Position numbers and translations under genes: made by a program | DNA from: Tuctoria greenei | Taxonomy: Eukaryota; Streptophyta; Magnoliopsida; Poales; Poaceae | Reading direction: 5' to 3' | Assembly (NCBI GenBank): GCA_036927565.1 | Contig: JAYESD010000001.1 | Coordinates: forward strand, 107,179,110 to 107,243,109 | Length of the DNA: 64,000 nt | The notes under the pieces: model-generated | What the model was told of the DNA's origin: nothing | Databases searched by the model: none | Seen by the model: the letters and a program-made list of their open reading frames with translations, nothing else | Shown: positions 31,648 to 43,515 of the stretch, piece after piece | Layout: each line of letters starts with the position of its first letter | How positions within the stretch are numbered: the first letter of the stretch is position 1

Positions 31648-32595
31648 CTAATCTTCAAAGAGATGAGGAAACTCTGATCGCAGCGCATCTTCTCTCTCCC
31701 AAGTAGCTTCAGCTTCCGAATGCCTGCTCCACTGAACACGACAGAGGGTGACAGAACTTGTTCGTGTTCCTCGAGTAACAGTATCCAAGATCTTCATTGG
31801 CACCTCCTGGTAGCGCAGGTCATCCTGCAGGTCTAAAGTGTCTTGGACCACTTGTTCTTCAGGTAACCGCAGACATTTCCTTAGTTGAGATACATGGAAG
31901 ACATTGTGTACACCTGACATCTCTTCAGGTAGTTGAATCTTATACGCTACTGCTCCAATCCTTCCTAAAACCGGAAACGGTCCAATGTACCGCGGTGCCA
32001 ACTTCCCGCGCACTTGAAACCTGCGCGTGCCGCGGATCGGTGATACTTTAAGATACACGTGATCCCCAATATCAAAAGTGAGTTCACGTCGTCTCTTGTC
32101 TGCATAGCTTTTCTGGCGTGACTGAGCTGCTTTTATATTGGCTCGGATCTCCTCTACCTTGTCTTCAGCTGCCACGATGAAATCCGGACGCTCCACCATA
32201 CGGTCTCCCACTTCAGACCACATGAGCGGAGTCCTACTCTTCCTTCCGTATAGAGCTTCAAATGGGGACATCTTAATACTGGTCTGAAAACTGTTGTTGT
32301 AGGAGAACTCAGCATATGGTAGACTATCTTCCCAATCTTTACCATAAGTGAGCACAGCGGCTCTCAACATATCTTCTAAGATTTGATTGATCCTTTCGGT
32401 CTGACCATCCGTTTGAGGGTGGTATGCTGTGCTAAAGTCCAACTTAGTGCCAAGTGCTTTCTGAAGACTTTTCCAAAATCTCGAGGTAAACTGGGTACCT
32501 CGGTCTGAAACTATCCTTGAAGGTATACCATGGAGCTTCACGATACGATCTATGTATAACTTGGCCAGTTTGTCTCCACCATAGGTAGTGCGCAC
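31648..32595 (-). CDS. Tekay-B integrase C-terminal part and chromodomain
   Basis: 315 codons in a different frame from the upstream gag-pol, starting after the frameshift. Contains the second catalytic Asp ([14 protein letters not shown]), the catalytic Glu ([11 protein letters not shown]), the [11 protein letters not shown] region, [14 protein letters not shown] and a chromodomain ([18 protein letters not shown] to [10 protein letters not shown]). It stops right after FED, as expected for a complete Pol end. It can be made only if the frameshift is bypassed or supplied by another copy. Confidence 0.93.
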   Translation of the reverse strand: MRTTYGGDKLAKLYIDRIVKLHGIPSRIVSDRGTQFTSRFWKSLQKALGTKLDFSTAYHPQTDGQTERINQILEDMLRAAVLTYGKDWEDSLPYAEFSYNNSFQTSIKMSPFEALYGRKSRTPLMWSEVGDRMVERPDFIVAAEDKVEEIRANIKAAQSRQKSYADKRRRELTFDIGDHVYLKVSPIRGTRRFQVRGKLAPRYIGPFPVLGRIGAVAYKIQLPEEMSGVHNVFHVSQLRKCLRLPEEQVVQDTLDLQDDLRYQEVPMKILDTVTRGTRTSSVTLCRVQWSRHSEAEATWEREDALRSEFPHLFED

Positions 32596-35500
32596 AGGAA
32601 TAAAGTGTGCGACCTTAGGCGGTCAACCACTACCCATACGGAATCATTACTATTCTTGGTTCTTGGTAAGCCAGTGATGAAGTCCATTCCTATCTCATCC
32701 CATTTCCACACTGGAATTGGTAACGGCTGAAGTAGGCCACTCGGCTTCTGATGTTCAGTTTTGATTCTCTTACATACATCACAACGGGCCACAAATCGAG
32801 CTACATCGCCTTTCATGCCAACCCACCAATACTTCTCTTTGAGATCCAAGTACATCTTGGTAGCTCCAGGATGTATAGAGTATGCGGAGTTATGAGCTTC
32901 ATCCATGATGGTGTTTCGGTAGTGACCTTGTGAAGGCACACACAACCGTTTCTTGAACCACAATATTCCATTCCTATCGACTCTAAAATCTGGAGCTTTG
33001 TTTTCACCGGTCTGTCCCTTGATCTCCATCAACTTTTCATCCTCATGTTGCGCTTTCTTGATCTGCTCTTCGAGCATAGGCTGAACACTAAGGTTGTAAC
33101 TGCAAGAGTGGGGTATGACTCTTAGGTTCAACTTACACATCTCATCACATAGCTGTGGTATTTGTGTTACCAAGTGGTGGCAATAGGCTTTCCTGCTGAG
33201 GGCATCCGCTACCACATTGGCTTTACCCGGATGATACTGGATTTCCAAATCATAGTCCTTGATTAACTCCAACCATCTTCGTTGCCTCAGATTGAGATCT
33301 GACTGGGTAAAAATATACTTGAGACTCTTGTGATCTGTGTAAATCTCGCACTTGTTTCCAATTAGATAGTGTCTCCAAATCTTCAAGGCATGTACTACTG
33401 CACCTAACTCCAAGTCATGTGTTGGGTAGTTCTGCTCGTGTGGCTTTAGCTGACGAGATGCATATGCTACTACTCGTCCTTCTTGCATTAACACACATCC
33501 GAGTCCCCGTTTTGAAGCATCACAATAGATGACGAAGTTCTTATGAATATCTGGTAGGATCAACACAGGTGCAGTGGTTAGTCTTTGCTTTAACTCACAA
33601 AAACTCTGTTCGCAAGCTTCAGTCCAAATGAACTTCTTGTCCTTCTTGAGCAATTCTGTCATTGGTCGAGCAAGCTTAGAGAATCCTTCAATGAATCTGC
33701 GGTAGTATCCGGCTAAACCGAGAAAACTACGAATCTGCTTAACTGATGTCGGTTGCTTCCAAGATGACACATCTTCAACTTTCTTTGGATCCACTGCAAC
33801 TCCTTCAGCTGTGAGAACATGTCCAAGGAAGCTAACCTTCCTTAACCAAAACTCACATTTGCTAAACTTGGCATACAACTGGTGACTTCGAAGTCGTTCT
33901 AAGACAACACGCAGGTGTTGCGCATGTTCTTCTTCACTGCGTGAATAGACCAGAATGTCATCAATGAAGACAACAACAAACCTGTCTAGTTCTTGCATGA
34001 ACACTCGGTTCGTCAAGGTCATAAAGTAAGCTGGAGCATTGGTTAGTCCAAAGGACATCACTGTGTACTCAAATTGTCCATAGCGAGTCACAAATGCAGT
34101 CTTGGGTATATCCTCAGGCCTGATCCTCACTTGATTGTATCCAGACCTCAAGTCAATCTTTGAGAAGAACTTAGCTCCCTTCAACTGGTCAAACAAATCA
34201 TCTATCCGAGGTAGAGGATACTTGTTTTTGATGGTCATCGCATTAAGAGCTCGGTAGTCCGTACAAAGTCTCTTGCTTTTATCCTTCTTTTCTACAAAGA
34301 GGACCGGTGCAGCCCATGGTGATGCACTACGTCTAATATATCCCTTTTCTTGCAGCTCATCTAACTGCTTCTTTAACTCTGCTAGTTCTGGGGCAGCCAT
34401 CCTATAAGGTCTCTTAGCAATTGGGGCAGTTCCGGGAACTAGTTCAATGGAGAACTCAATTTCTCTTTCTGGTGGCATGCCTGGTAATTCTTCTGGAAAC
34501 ACATAAGCATACTCTCTGATTACCGGTATTCCTTGAAGTGTTGTAACCTTCATGTGATTTATCATTGGTTCTGATATGCTAGGTTGGACATGACATGTGA
34601 TAGTCTTTCCTTCATGGTTGGTCACCGTCAACAACCTTTCTGCACAAGTTATGGTTCCTTTGCACTTGACCAACCAATCCATGCCAAGGATCACATCAAT
34701 TCCATGGGAGTCAAGCACTACTAGGTTGACAAAGAATACAACCCCACTTAGATTCAAAGGGATATGGTTAACTCCTAGATGGCAGGGTATATAACCTCCT
34801 GGTGATTTGGTTATTAAAGGCCTCTTAAGGGCCACTGCTGATATATCATTCGACTCAATGAAGTGTGATGATATGAACGAGTGTGATGCACCAGAATCAA
34901 ATAGCACTGAAGCTAAGACTGACTGAACCAAAAACTCACCGAGTAACACTCCTGGTGCTGCATCTGCCTCCTCGGTGTAGACGTGGTTCACTGTGGCTTT
35001 TCCGAAGGTCGGTGGCGTCCTAGAGGGTGGTCCACGACTTCCTCCAGCTGGTTGCCTTGGTCCATTAACTGAGTTGGAGAACGTCGAGGCTGCTGATTTA
35101 TTTTTGTAGGGACAATAAGGAGAAATGTGACCAGGTTCACGACAATTGTAACAAATCCTCTGGTCACCCATTCGACTCACTCCAGATTGTTGGGGTTTGA
35201 AGGAACCTTGAGGTTTGGCAGAGTGCATTGGCTGTCTGAATGTGGTGGATGGTGCCCTGTTGGAAACTCCACTCTGGGTCATCTGACCTGAGTAAGCTGG
35301 TTGTTGCTGCCTCGGCATAGAGTAAGCAAACTGTTGGGTCCGCTGTCCAGAATAAGCCGGTTGGTAAGTCTTCTGAGACTTTGCTTGTTGGGACAGTTTG
35401 TGACTCTCAAACTTCCTCTTCCTCTCCTGCATCTCATCCTTCTTATTCTTCTCTGTGATGATAGCTCTATTCACCATGGTGTTGAAATTTGGGTAGACAG

Positions 35501-36245
35501 ATGCTCCAACCAAGGTCTTAATCTCTGGATTAATGCCACGCAGGAAGGCATCCCGCTTCTTCTCATCAGTGTCCACAGTACTAGGGTCGTAGCGTGATAA
35601 GCTTGTGAAACTATGTAGGTATTCCATCATGGTCATACCTCCCTGGTGTAGATTCCTGAATTCCTCCTGTTTCATCTTCACCACACTGCTAGGAATGTGA
35701 TGATCTCTGAACAGCCTTACAAAATCCTCCCATATCATGGTCTTAGCATCTGCATTCATATCTCTATAGCTCTGCCACCAAGCTAAAGCAGGTCCTCTCA
35801 GTTGTTGCACTGCTAGCAGAACCTTATCCATCTCATTTGCATGTACAACCTCGAGCTTCATCTCAATCTCTCTCAACCAATCATCTGCTTCAATGGGATC
35901 ATCAGATCCAGCAAATTTAGGTGGGTTCATCCTACTGAAGTCTGCGATCTGGTGGTTGCCCTGAGGTGCTGGCTGATGGTGGTTCATGCCCAGATTGCCT
36001 TGAGCACCAAGTGTGTTCGTCAGCATCTCCAGAAGTCGAGTCCGACGGTCCAAGATAGCAGTCAAGTCATAAATGGGCGCTGGTGGAGGGGGTGGCGGTG
36101 GTGGTAGTGGTGCTGCGGGTGTACTGTTCGCCGACTCTTCTGGTTGTGCTCCGCCCAGAAGGATTGGGGCATTTTGATCAGGGAGATTTTGGTTCACTTC
36201 CTGCCCTATCCTACCTCGGTTCGTACGGCGAGACATCTGTGACAA
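32550..36245 (-). CDS. Tekay-B Gag-Pol polyprotein (to integrase core)
   Basis: 1231 codons. Gag core about 110-240; zinc knuckle [14 protein letters not shown] at 365-378, complete. Protease [10 protein letters not shown] with Asp450. Reverse transcriptase about 610-830 with [11 protein letters not shown] (catalytic Asp pair at 762-763). RNase H from about 900 ([29 protein letters not shown]). Integrase zinc-binding region and first catalytic Asp ([10 protein letters not shown]) near the end. After VVVDRL the frame is wrong: relative to Tekay-A four bases are missing at about 32614-32617. Gag and Pol share one frame with no stop between them, usual for plant chromoviruses. Confidence 0.95.
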   Translation of the reverse strand: MSQMSRRTNRGRIGQEVNQNLPDQNAPILLGGAQPEESANSTPAAPLPPPPPPPPAPIYDLTAILDRRTRLLEMLTNTLGAQGNLGMNHHQPAPQGNHQIADFSRMNPPKFAGSDDPIEADDWLREIEMKLEVVHANEMDKVLLAVQQLRGPALAWWQSYRDMNADAKTMIWEDFVRLFRDHHIPSSVVKMKQEEFRNLHQGGMTMMEYLHSFTSLSRYDPSTVDTDEKKRDAFLRGINPEIKTLVGASVYPNFNTMVNRAIITEKNKKDEMQERKRKFESHKLSQQAKSQKTYQPAYSGQRTQQFAYSMPRQQQPAYSGQMTQSGVSNRAPSTTFRQPMHSAKPQGSFKPQQSGVSRMGDQRICYNCREPGHISPYCPYKNKSAASTFSNSVNGPRQPAGGSRGPPSRTPPTFGKATVNHVYTEEADAAPGVLLGEFLVQSVLASVLFDSGASHSFISSHFIESNDISAVALKRPLITKSPGGYIPCHLGVNHIPLNLSGVVFFVNLVVLDSHGIDVILGMDWLVKCKGTITCAERLLTVTNHEGKTITCHVQPSISEPMINHMKVTTLQGIPVIREYAYVFPEELPGMPPEREIEFSIELVPGTAPIAKRPYRMAAPELAELKKQLDELQEKGYIRRSASPWAAPVLFVEKKDKSKRLCTDYRALNAMTIKNKYPLPRIDDLFDQLKGAKFFSKIDLRSGYNQVRIRPEDIPKTAFVTRYGQFEYTVMSFGLTNAPAYFMTLTNRVFMQELDRFVVVFIDDILVYSRSEEEHAQHLRVVLERLRSHQLYAKFSKCEFWLRKVSFLGHVLTAEGVAVDPKKVEDVSSWKQPTSVKQIRSFLGLAGYYRRFIEGFSKLARPMTELLKKDKKFIWTEACEQSFCELKQRLTTAPVLILPDIHKNFVIYCDASKRGLGCVLMQEGRVVAYASRQLKPHEQNYPTHDLELGAVVHALKIWRHYLIGNKCEIYTDHKSLKYIFTQSDLNLRQRRWLELIKDYDLEIQYHPGKANVVADALSRKAYCHHLVTQIPQLCDEMCKLNLRVIPHSCSYNLSVQPMLEEQIKKAQHEDEKLMEIKGQTGENKAPDFRVDRNGILWFKKRLCVPSQGHYRNTIMDEAHNSAYSIHPGATKMYLDLKEKYWWVGMKGDVARFVARCDVCKRIKTEHQKPSGLLQPLPIPVWKWDEIGMDFITGLPRTKNSNDSVWVVVDRLRSHTLFLCALPMVETNWPSYT

Positions 36246-36475
36246 GGAGGGTGAGTATTAGCCAACAGTTGATTTTAATAACATTGCTTTACTTAAGGAT
36301 AATATTCATTATTTATCGATGTGCTTTTATATATACACATAACAATATATATATTATTATATATACCATGCAAAGCACACAAACATCAAGCATTGCAAGC
36401 ACACACCAAACATTCATTCATTAAAAAAAACGGATACATGATACATTAGGACATGTCGTCCCTAGGTCTGTCCCC
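36246..36475 (-). other. Spacer between the extra ORF and gag in Tekay-B
   Basis: A/T-rich, about 230 bp, with TATATA-type words and no ORF. Could hold a ribosome re-entry region or second promoter; nothing in the sequence decides this. Confidence 0.5.
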
Positions 36476-37357
36476 TTAAGGATCAGCCGGGACCTCTGCC
36501 TGACTACTAGGTCCTGCGGTGTGATCTTCAGGATCTTCCTCTTCACCTCCACGAGGCGATGTTGGAGGGGTGAGTGGCACAGGCTCACGAATCCTCCTAC
36601 GAGGGCTAGACAGATGATACATTGGAACTCCTTCCAGGATAAGCGGTTCAACAGTTGCGATGGCTTGGCGGTCCTTGCGCTTGGCTCGCTCCACGAGGTA
36701 GACACCCCTAAGTAGTTGGTTGTGGCGGTCTTCCTGCTCCCTGAGATTCTCCTCGACCAGGGCAACACGGCTTTCAGCGCTAGCAGTACGGGCGTCAGCC
36801 TTTGCTAATGCTAGTTTAGCTTTCCGCCAACGAGTTTCCAATGCCTCCGAGCGCTTGATGAGGGTCTTCACACGCTGGTTCTGCAGGTCGCACAAGTCGT
36901 CCAAGCTCAACAAGTAGCCGGACATAGCAACAATGGTGGGATCATCTTCAGTAGACCCAAGGCCTTCCAGGTTGCGGATCCTTGCTGTCCAGGCAGGACG
37001 AGTACGATCCAGTGGTGGGAAATACTTCATGGGTGTGGAACCCAGATGCCAGTCAAACGTGTGGCACAGGTACTTCAGAGCTTTGCGGGCAACAAGCTGA
37101 CAAGTGTCTTTCATGCGGCATCCGGTAGCGGTGACGTTCCATGGCTTCATCTCCAGGAATTTGTCACTGGCACCAATGTGCACCGTGACCTCACAACTTT
37201 CAGTTCCATGCTCCATAAACTCATGACCCACGTACTCCGGGCGATCCATAATACCAAGTCGGAAAGTTGCACCATAGAGCACCTTGGGGAAGCCATCTTC
37301 ATTGATGCAGAAGGTAGTGATGCGATCGTCGGCCATCTGGCTCATAACATGGCACAA
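36476..37357 (-). CDS. Extra ORF upstream of gag in Tekay-B (orf0-like)
   Basis: 293 codons in the sense direction of the element, between primer site and gag. The start may be the first Met at 37357 or, more naturally, MADDRITTF at 37333. The N-terminal half looks globular (FPKVLYGATFRLGIMDRPEY, CQLVARKALKYLCHTFDWHL). The middle is a coiled coil of Ala/Arg/Glu heptads (about 185-240). The end is Pro/Ser/Glu-rich. I recall that rice RIRE3/RIRE8-type elements carry an ORF at this place; I cannot confirm homology. It is uninterrupted. No known catalytic motif is seen. Confidence 0.8.
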   Translation of the reverse strand: MCHVMSQMADDRITTFCINEDGFPKVLYGATFRLGIMDRPEYVGHEFMEHGTESCEVTVHIGASDKFLEMKPWNVTATGCRMKDTCQLVARKALKYLCHTFDWHLGSTPMKYFPPLDRTRPAWTARIRNLEGLGSTEDDPTIVAMSGYLLSLDDLCDLQNQRVKTLIKRSEALETRWRKAKLALAKADARTASAESRVALVEENLREQEDRHNQLLRGVYLVERAKRKDRQAIATVEPLILEGVPMYHLSSPRRRIREPVPLTPPTSPRGGEEEDPEDHTAGPSSQAEVPADP

Positions 37358-37478
37358 AGATTAGTTAAGAGCAAAAACTATCACCAAGGCTCTAAAGTCC
37401 AATGGTTCCTATAGTAAAGTCAGTATACGGTCTCCTACGGTCACTTACGTACTAGGGTCCGCATCCTACAGCCAAGTA

Positions 37479-37492
37479 TGGCTCTGATACCA
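37479..37492 (-). other. Primer-binding site of Tekay-B
   Basis: The minus strand reads TGGTATCAGAGCCA, the initiator-Met tRNA primer site, two bases from the LTR at 37495. Confidence 0.92.
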
Positions 37493-37494
37493 CT

Positions 37495-39831
37495 TGAGGC
37501 GTCCCGACCCGATGATCAGAACTAAACCTGTAATATAATACCAGAAACTAGGTTCGGTACAATATATTACAATCCAAGTGGAACCAAATCATACAGAGCT
37601 TTATTACAGCGGAATAATCTTATGGATAATAACGATAACAGCTAACAGGAACGCGATAATAGTCAACATCACGGAGGCGATTAGCTCCTCCTCGCACATG
37701 GTTCCACCTTTGCCACTTGAGTGCGGACGCGACCCTACTCGAAGTCCTCCGGCAGAAAGTCAGGATCCTCTGAAGATATTAGCAACGTTTGAGTACGAAG
37801 GTACTCAGCAAGATATTAATGTGATGCACAAATAATAATGCAACCCAATGCAACCAAACGTCTCACCCAGAGACATCCATCATCTCAAAATCACAGTAGG
37901 TAGCTTGCTAGTTCTCAGGACCACACCATAACCCGTCCCTTACCAAGGACATGACCAGTTCGAACGGATTTTACACTCTGCAGAGGTTGTACACAACACA
38001 CACGCACAGAACTATCCAAAGATAGTTTGTCATAACCGACACCTAGTCGGAGCATCACCCTATACAGTCGCCCTCAAACCCCAGGTCATGACTAGTATCA
38101 GTCCACACCCAAGAACCATCCACCGTAGACGACTGTCAAGGCTAGCCACTAGGATTAGGCTACGCCCTGCCCATACAGGATCATGTGGGTATACTAAAGA
38201 AGTTAAGTGAGATGTCAAAACAACTCGGTCCTTAAGGTTCACCAGGGCAGCCACCATACACCAAGCCAGAATTGTAAGTCTACCACCACGGTAGCCTTAC
38301 CCAACACCAACCCGTCTGCCCTAGTCTCAATATCCAGTCTGCCCTCACCCAATGTACATTCAACACCATCATCAGCATCATAGCATCATATCAACATGCA
38401 ATCATAAAAATCAGCATGGCTTCTCTCTGTCACTTGAGTCACTAGTACTCGCAAATGCAATAATATAGTATATTTGATAACAACGGATAATCCTCACATA
38501 GGTGCAACATGACAAAGAAAGGGGCAATGCAACTTGCCTTCACTACTATCTTCCGCGGCGTAGTTCTCCTGGTCTTGTTGCGGCTCCGGGTTCTCCTCCG
38601 GCACTTGCTCTGAGTCGACACACGCGCACACAAGCAAACATGCAAGCAAAACAAATATCTATTCAATACCTCACACAAAAATAGTCGTATTGAGTATATA
38701 ATGATTAATATGATTTTTAAAGGAAGAATCATGCTAAACGGAGTTCGTAAGAGTGATTTACAGCTTCTACAATGTGATGGCTAGATAAATTCCAAAAATA
38801 AAATAACTAGGAAAATGGTTGCTGGTCTCGTTGGTTTGCTGCAAGACCGAAACGCTCCTGCTCTTTAGGCCTGTGCTGACACAAGCAAGCCCACTAATTA
38901 AGTACTAATAACTACTAATAACAGGGGGGTTAGCTGCTGTGCTTGGTTCTGGCGTGGGCTTCATATGTTTATGGGCTGATGTACTTGGATACGTACGTGA
39001 GGCAGCAGCCTTGTTGCTGCATGGAGCGTGGGCCACCAGGACTAATCAACGTTTAGTTAATGATGGGCCAGCTAATACATGGATCTACTATACCGGTAAG
39101 CCCAGCTAACAACGACCTCCTACGGGACGCTACAGAGAGTTCGTCTTCCTCAGTACCGGCAGCCATGGCTGCTCAGGAGCTTCGGTCAGGGAGGAAAATA
39201 GAGGCAGATGGTGGCCAAAAATTATGGGAAAAGCAAGCACAGACCAAACTCATTCTCTGGAGGTCTAGATCTGGGAGGTGACTATGGAAACTTGCTGCTG
39301 CAACGGTGAGGGTTTACCTTGGAACCAGCTGAAGCAGAGACGACCCCTCGCCAGAGAACAATGCTCGGCTGCGCTGTACGGGAGAAACGGTGGAGACGAG
39401 TGAGGATAAGAACTAGGAGGCTGGGTAGATATTTTATACAGGCAGAAGATTGGTAGGTAGGTAATTGGGTAGATGAAGGAATTAATTTCACAGCAGATAT
39501 GCTCAAGCTCTGGTCGCTCCTTTGCGTGTGCATGCGGTGGCGCGGGTCTCACGGCAATGGAATCACCGCCGGCGTGCACGGCGAGTCTGCCGGACGGTGC
39601 GTCGGCTAGCTGGTGGCGCGACGCAGGCGATGGGACGCTACGGTCGCGGTTCGCAGCGCACAGACTAAGAGGCTAATAAAGAGCGCGCGCCAAGGGCGGA
39701 CGGCTTGCCAGTCATAGATTTAAGTTGTTTGACAATAAATTTTTATTATTTTATTTAATTATATTTACTTATTTACGCATTGATTATTGTATAAATATAT
39801 TTTATTTATTTATGAAAAATGGGATGTTACA
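37495..39831 (-). repeat. Tekay-B 5' LTR
   Basis: 2337 bp, same length as the 3' LTR. Differences noted by eye include a group of four near 39255-39272. Confidence 0.96.
39430..39438 (-). promoter_or_regulatory. TATA box in Tekay-B 5' LTR
   Basis: TATAAAATA on the minus strand; candidate core promoter for the full-length transcript. Confidence 0.55.
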
Positions 39832-39836
39832 GTGGA
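39832..39836. repeat. Target site duplication of Tekay-B, right
   Basis: GTGGA directly after the LTR end; equals 29265-29269. Confidence 0.95.
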
Positions 39837-39844
39837 TATCATCG

Positions 39845-40175
39845 ATGTTTAGAAACACCGACCATCCCAGGGGGGCCCGTCGTCAATGTTTCATGTGTTT
39901 ATAGTGGGTGCCGTCGGACCTACCAAGCTCTGACAACCCCATGGGGCCCGCCGTCGACGTTCTACATGTTGATAGTGAGTTTTGTCAGACCTATCAATGT
40001 TCGACAACCCCAGGGGACCCGCCATCGATGTTCTATGTGTTGACAGTGGGCGCCGTCAGAGTTACTAGGATCCGACAACTCCATAGGGCCCGCCGTCGAC
40101 ATTCCATGCGTTAAAATGGGTGTCGTCAGACATATCAAGTTCCGACAACCCCTGGGGGCCCGTCGTCAACACAAC
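39845..40175 (+). repeat. 71-bp tandem repeat block in Tat-B
   Basis: About four and a half units. The CCCG(C/T)CGTC word recurs at 39876, 39947, 40018, 40089 and 40159, so intervals are 71, 71, 71 and 70. Units differ at many bases. Non-coding spacer between pol and the antisense ORF. Confidence 0.9.
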
Positions 40176-40468
40176 GAATGGTCCCTGGAGGTGTCAGAGG
40201 TTAACTTTGGATCTAAAAGCTAAACGTGTTGGCTACAAGTTCGAAGCGTTCAAGTCATCAAGACATTGTCAAAACCTTTTGGTACATGTTCGCAATCAAA
40301 TTATGCACATCTACTAGGGGGCCACCAAGATAAAGGACAGTGTATTAAAGACAAACAAAAATGGAATTCATTCACTCAAAGAGTAGATTTCATTCATCTG
40401 AAGCACTGGATTACAAAATGAGGATTACAACAAAAGGAAAAAGGAAAAGGTCCTAGCTCATGGAGGTT
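40176..40468 (+). other. Tat-B spacer before antisense ORF
   Basis: No supported ORF. From 40311 (CTACTAGGGGGCCA) it matches 14483-14625 of Tat-A. Confidence 0.6.
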
Positions 40469-41953
40469 CTAACTCCAGCGGAAAAACGATGCAACCTTCT
40501 CAGTAGCTTCTAGGACACTAGCCCTGGCGGCATCCTCCTCTTCGGCAATGGGTCCTTCAAAGACCGGATCTAGGGAAAGTCGGGGGGTCTCGGCTCTTGT
40601 AAGATGCCAGGACATATTCGGCGACATTCTTGGCCAGAGATTTCCCCTCTGTCTCCAGTTGGTCGGCGGTGACATCACCCATCACGTCAAGTTTGCTACC
40701 AGCAGAGCCAGTGTCACCAGTGTCTGGTGCAGCTCCAGTGTCGGGTCCTTCGGACGTACTGGGCTGAAGCCAAGCGACACCAAAGCTCTGTCCGCACACC
40801 CCAGAAAGTCCAACAATTGCTGGGACTCAGTTGCCCTTGAGCTCCGCAGCTCCTCCATTGACCTTCGGGCTGCCGCAAGCTCCGAACCTTCCCGAGCGAG
40901 GCACTCGACCACTTTGGCATGTTGCTGAATACTCTCAGCTATTTGCTTTTCGCTGTCAGCGAGCTCCGTCTCCCAAAGATGGCTGCGGTTCCGTTGTTCG
41001 GCCAGGTCCTTCTACCTGCCTCTTACTTTCCCTTCTCTAGTGGCAACATCAGCTTCTCTTTTAGAGAGCTCCTACACAAGCTTCTAGTACTTCTCTTCCT
41101 CTTCATTGCACTATAGATAAACCTTTTTGGTGCGGTCAGCCAAGTTTTGCTCTCCCAGAAATAGACAACGCCAAGGGGATAGGCTCCGGACCTACTGAGG
41201 TCATCTCCGGCAGCTCCAGGGGGTCTTCAAGAACAAAAATCAGGTCCCACGCCAGTGGTCCCCTATGGTCCTGTGGCACTAGGGCCACCATCAGGAAGCT
41301 CCATGGCCTCCACTGTCGCTGAGGAAGGCCCTGCCAAGGGAACTTCAGCCTCTGAAGCTAATGTTGAAGGTTCCCCCGCTGGAATTTCCACCGTCGGCTC
41401 AGCAGGTGGAGAGACTACCGCAGACTCTTCTGGGTGCTCTGGCTCGGACATGGGCGCCTCCGGAACAATCACCTCCGGGGCGGACATTTGAGCTTCGTCC
41501 GGAGCCCCCACCACTTCCGACTCAGGCGCCGGTAAATCAACAATCTCCGACATGGAGGTCGGAGCTTCAACAACTTCTGGTATAGAGACCGGGATTTTAG
41601 GCACCTCCAGCTCGACCGCCAGCTCTTCAACAACTTCCCGCACAAGAACCGGAGATGTGGTTGCCTCTCAATCAAATGTCGGGGCTTCTTCCATCTCTGT
41701 GTCTTGAGCTGGAGCTTCAGCCGCAAATTCTACTGCTACTGGCGCATCTTCACAAATGTCCCCCCCGTGGTCCGGCGCTACCACGAGAGCTTCTAGTGTC
41801 ACATTGGAATCAAGATCCACGACAGCTGGCATCGTAGCTATCGTGACCTCAGCCACCACTTGTAGAGACCTAGGGGTCGGAGCTTGAACTTCCGCCGTCA
41901 CAGCCTCAGTCACCGTGGTGGGTGCCAGAGCTTTCGTGCCCTTCTTCGTCGCC
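40469..41953 (-). pseudogene. Tat-B antisense ORF, second exon
   Basis: After the intron acceptor the frame reads KKGTKALAPTTVTEAVTAEV, then an acidic Ala/Pro/Glu-rich stretch (41643-41263). A decayed Leu/Glu-rich remnant of the coiled coil is followed by LAREGSELAAARRSMEELRS and the conserved end ATEKVASFFRWS (about 40475). Most of the coiled coil present in Tat-A is missing or scrambled between 40919 and 41200. Several frame changes. Confidence 0.65.
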
Positions 41954-42030
41954 CTGTAAACAAAGAATCGAAAGATTCAATAAATGACAAAAAGAAAACC
42001 AGCAACACAAGGTGAGGATGTAATGTTTAC
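41954..42030 (-). other. Predicted intron in Tat-B antisense ORF
   Basis: On the minus strand the donor is CGAAG|GTAAAC and the acceptor TTTACAG|GGCG, 77 bp apart, T-rich before the acceptor. The unspliced frame meets TAA at the donor; removal of the 77 bases joins NLRR to ATKKGTKAL in frame. Confidence 0.72.
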
Positions 42031-43515
42031 CTTCGAAGGTTACCACTCCAACTAGCGCGGAACTTCCTCACCAGGCGATCGGAGCTAGAGCCCACCATGG
42101 TCAGTGTGGTCGGAGCTCTGGATTGCTGCTCATAACTTGTTGCCATCTTCGGCTTCGCCTTAGCTGGGACCTGCCTTGGCTGGGAAGGACCTCCGGACCT
42201 GGAACGGATGCATAGTGCTGGGACCGGAGTTGATCTGCCCAAGCTAGCGCTCCTTGAGGACGCCTGCACTGGAGGAGGCATGTCCGCTGAAGATCTACCT
42301 CGTCCGGGAGAAGGGGCAGTTGTAGATGGTGTTGGCCTTACATGTCTCTCGTCAGCGTGCTATAACTTCCTCTTTAAGCTGGAAGATTCGGTGGACTCCT
42401 TGCCTTTCCCCTTGCCCTTTCCAGCGTCATCTACCTTCTGGCTCTGGGTGGTGGGGGGCACCCTCTCTAAAGCTCCGAGGATTGCTACCCTGGAAGTTGA
42501 CCGCCTATCCACCATGACGAGGTCGTCCAACACTGGCATTCTTCTCTAGAGCTCCCTACTGGTCTCTGGAATCAAGTTCAGAGGTAGAAGAGCAGCTGGT
42601 GGAGCCAAAGCATGGGGGGAGATGGCTCCATTCTGCAACTTCTTGAGATGGAGCTTTGAATCCTCATCATTCAAGTTGGTGTTCTAACTGACTTCGATTC
42701 GGTTGTGTTACATTTCACTGTTGAAAGCCCATGTGAGCCACTCCCTAGTCTTCAGCTGAGCCCACTTGTTCACAAAGAAATTGGCGAAGACCATCTGAGG
42801 GGTCACCCCTCCTTCTACGGATTCTTGGATCCTTTCCAGGATGGGCTTGTACGCATGTGAAAACTCCGGAACTACATTCCAGGTGTCGGTGTCGACATTG
42901 GGAGGGCCTTTGGGCAGCTCCAACCTCTCGTGCTCTTCCACAACGATGATCACCCAATCTTTCTTCCAATTGTCCCACTTGCCAGAGGGGAAGGACTTCA
43001 AATACTTGAAGGGGCAGTTCTTCTGCTTCACGAAGTAATAGAAACCGATCAACTCCGTCCCCTTTGTGGTGGTGTGGACTGTGAAGAAGGTCTAGAATAG
43101 CTCCATGCATGGAGGCATGCCCACCCACATCTCGCAGAAGTGGACGGAAGTCGCCCACAAGCAAGAGAGAGTGGGGGTTGAGGTGGTGAAGTTGTAGGCC
43201 GTAGAAATCTAGCAGCATCAAGAAGAAGGTTGAAAAAGGTGGGATTAAACCCACCATGGCATACGCCGAGAAGTACACTATACCTCTGGTGCGCTGTTTC
43301 TTGAAGGGGAGCTTGACGAAGCAGATGTCGTGGTTGAAAGAATCTCTAGACCACCCCATGTAGGTCCGGACCCTTGATACATCTTCATTAGTCTTAATCC
43401 TCCTGCGGGGGAGACTCAACTCCATCTCGACAATGTGGAGCAAAAGAAGCAAAAGTTGTGCGAAGGCTAGGAGATTCTGAGCGCAAGTTTGATTGAAAGC
43501 GTAAAGGGTCCTCAA
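42031..43515 (-). pseudogene. Tat-B antisense ORF, first exon
   Basis: Conserved start MELSLPRRRIKTNEDVSRVR near 43424. The core domain reads YAMVGLIPPFSTFFLM, LDFYGLQLHHLNPHS, FYYFVKQKNCPFKYLKSFPS, GKWDNWKKDWVIIVVEEHE and ILERIQESVEGGVTPQMVF. A frameshift lies near 43050-43150 and stops near 42708 and 42550. It ends with RKFRASWSGNLRR at the intron donor. The amino-acid match with Tat-A extends over the whole exon, better than the bases would suggest for non-coding DNA. Confidence 0.72.

Larger units (their letters stand above)
29270..39831 (-). mobile_element. Tekay-B: nearly intact chromovirus-type Gypsy element
   Basis: 10562 bp with two LTRs of exactly 2337 bp and a perfect 5-bp duplication GTGGA. 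By eye I see roughly 20 differences between the LTRs (under 1%), so this is the youngest insertion in the window. Minus-strand order: LTR, Met-type primer site, an extra ORF, gag-pol as one long frame, a chromodomain, polypurine tract, LTR. The only major lesion seen is a frameshift in integrase near 32614. The target was the 71-bp repeat block of Tat-B. Confidence 0.96.
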
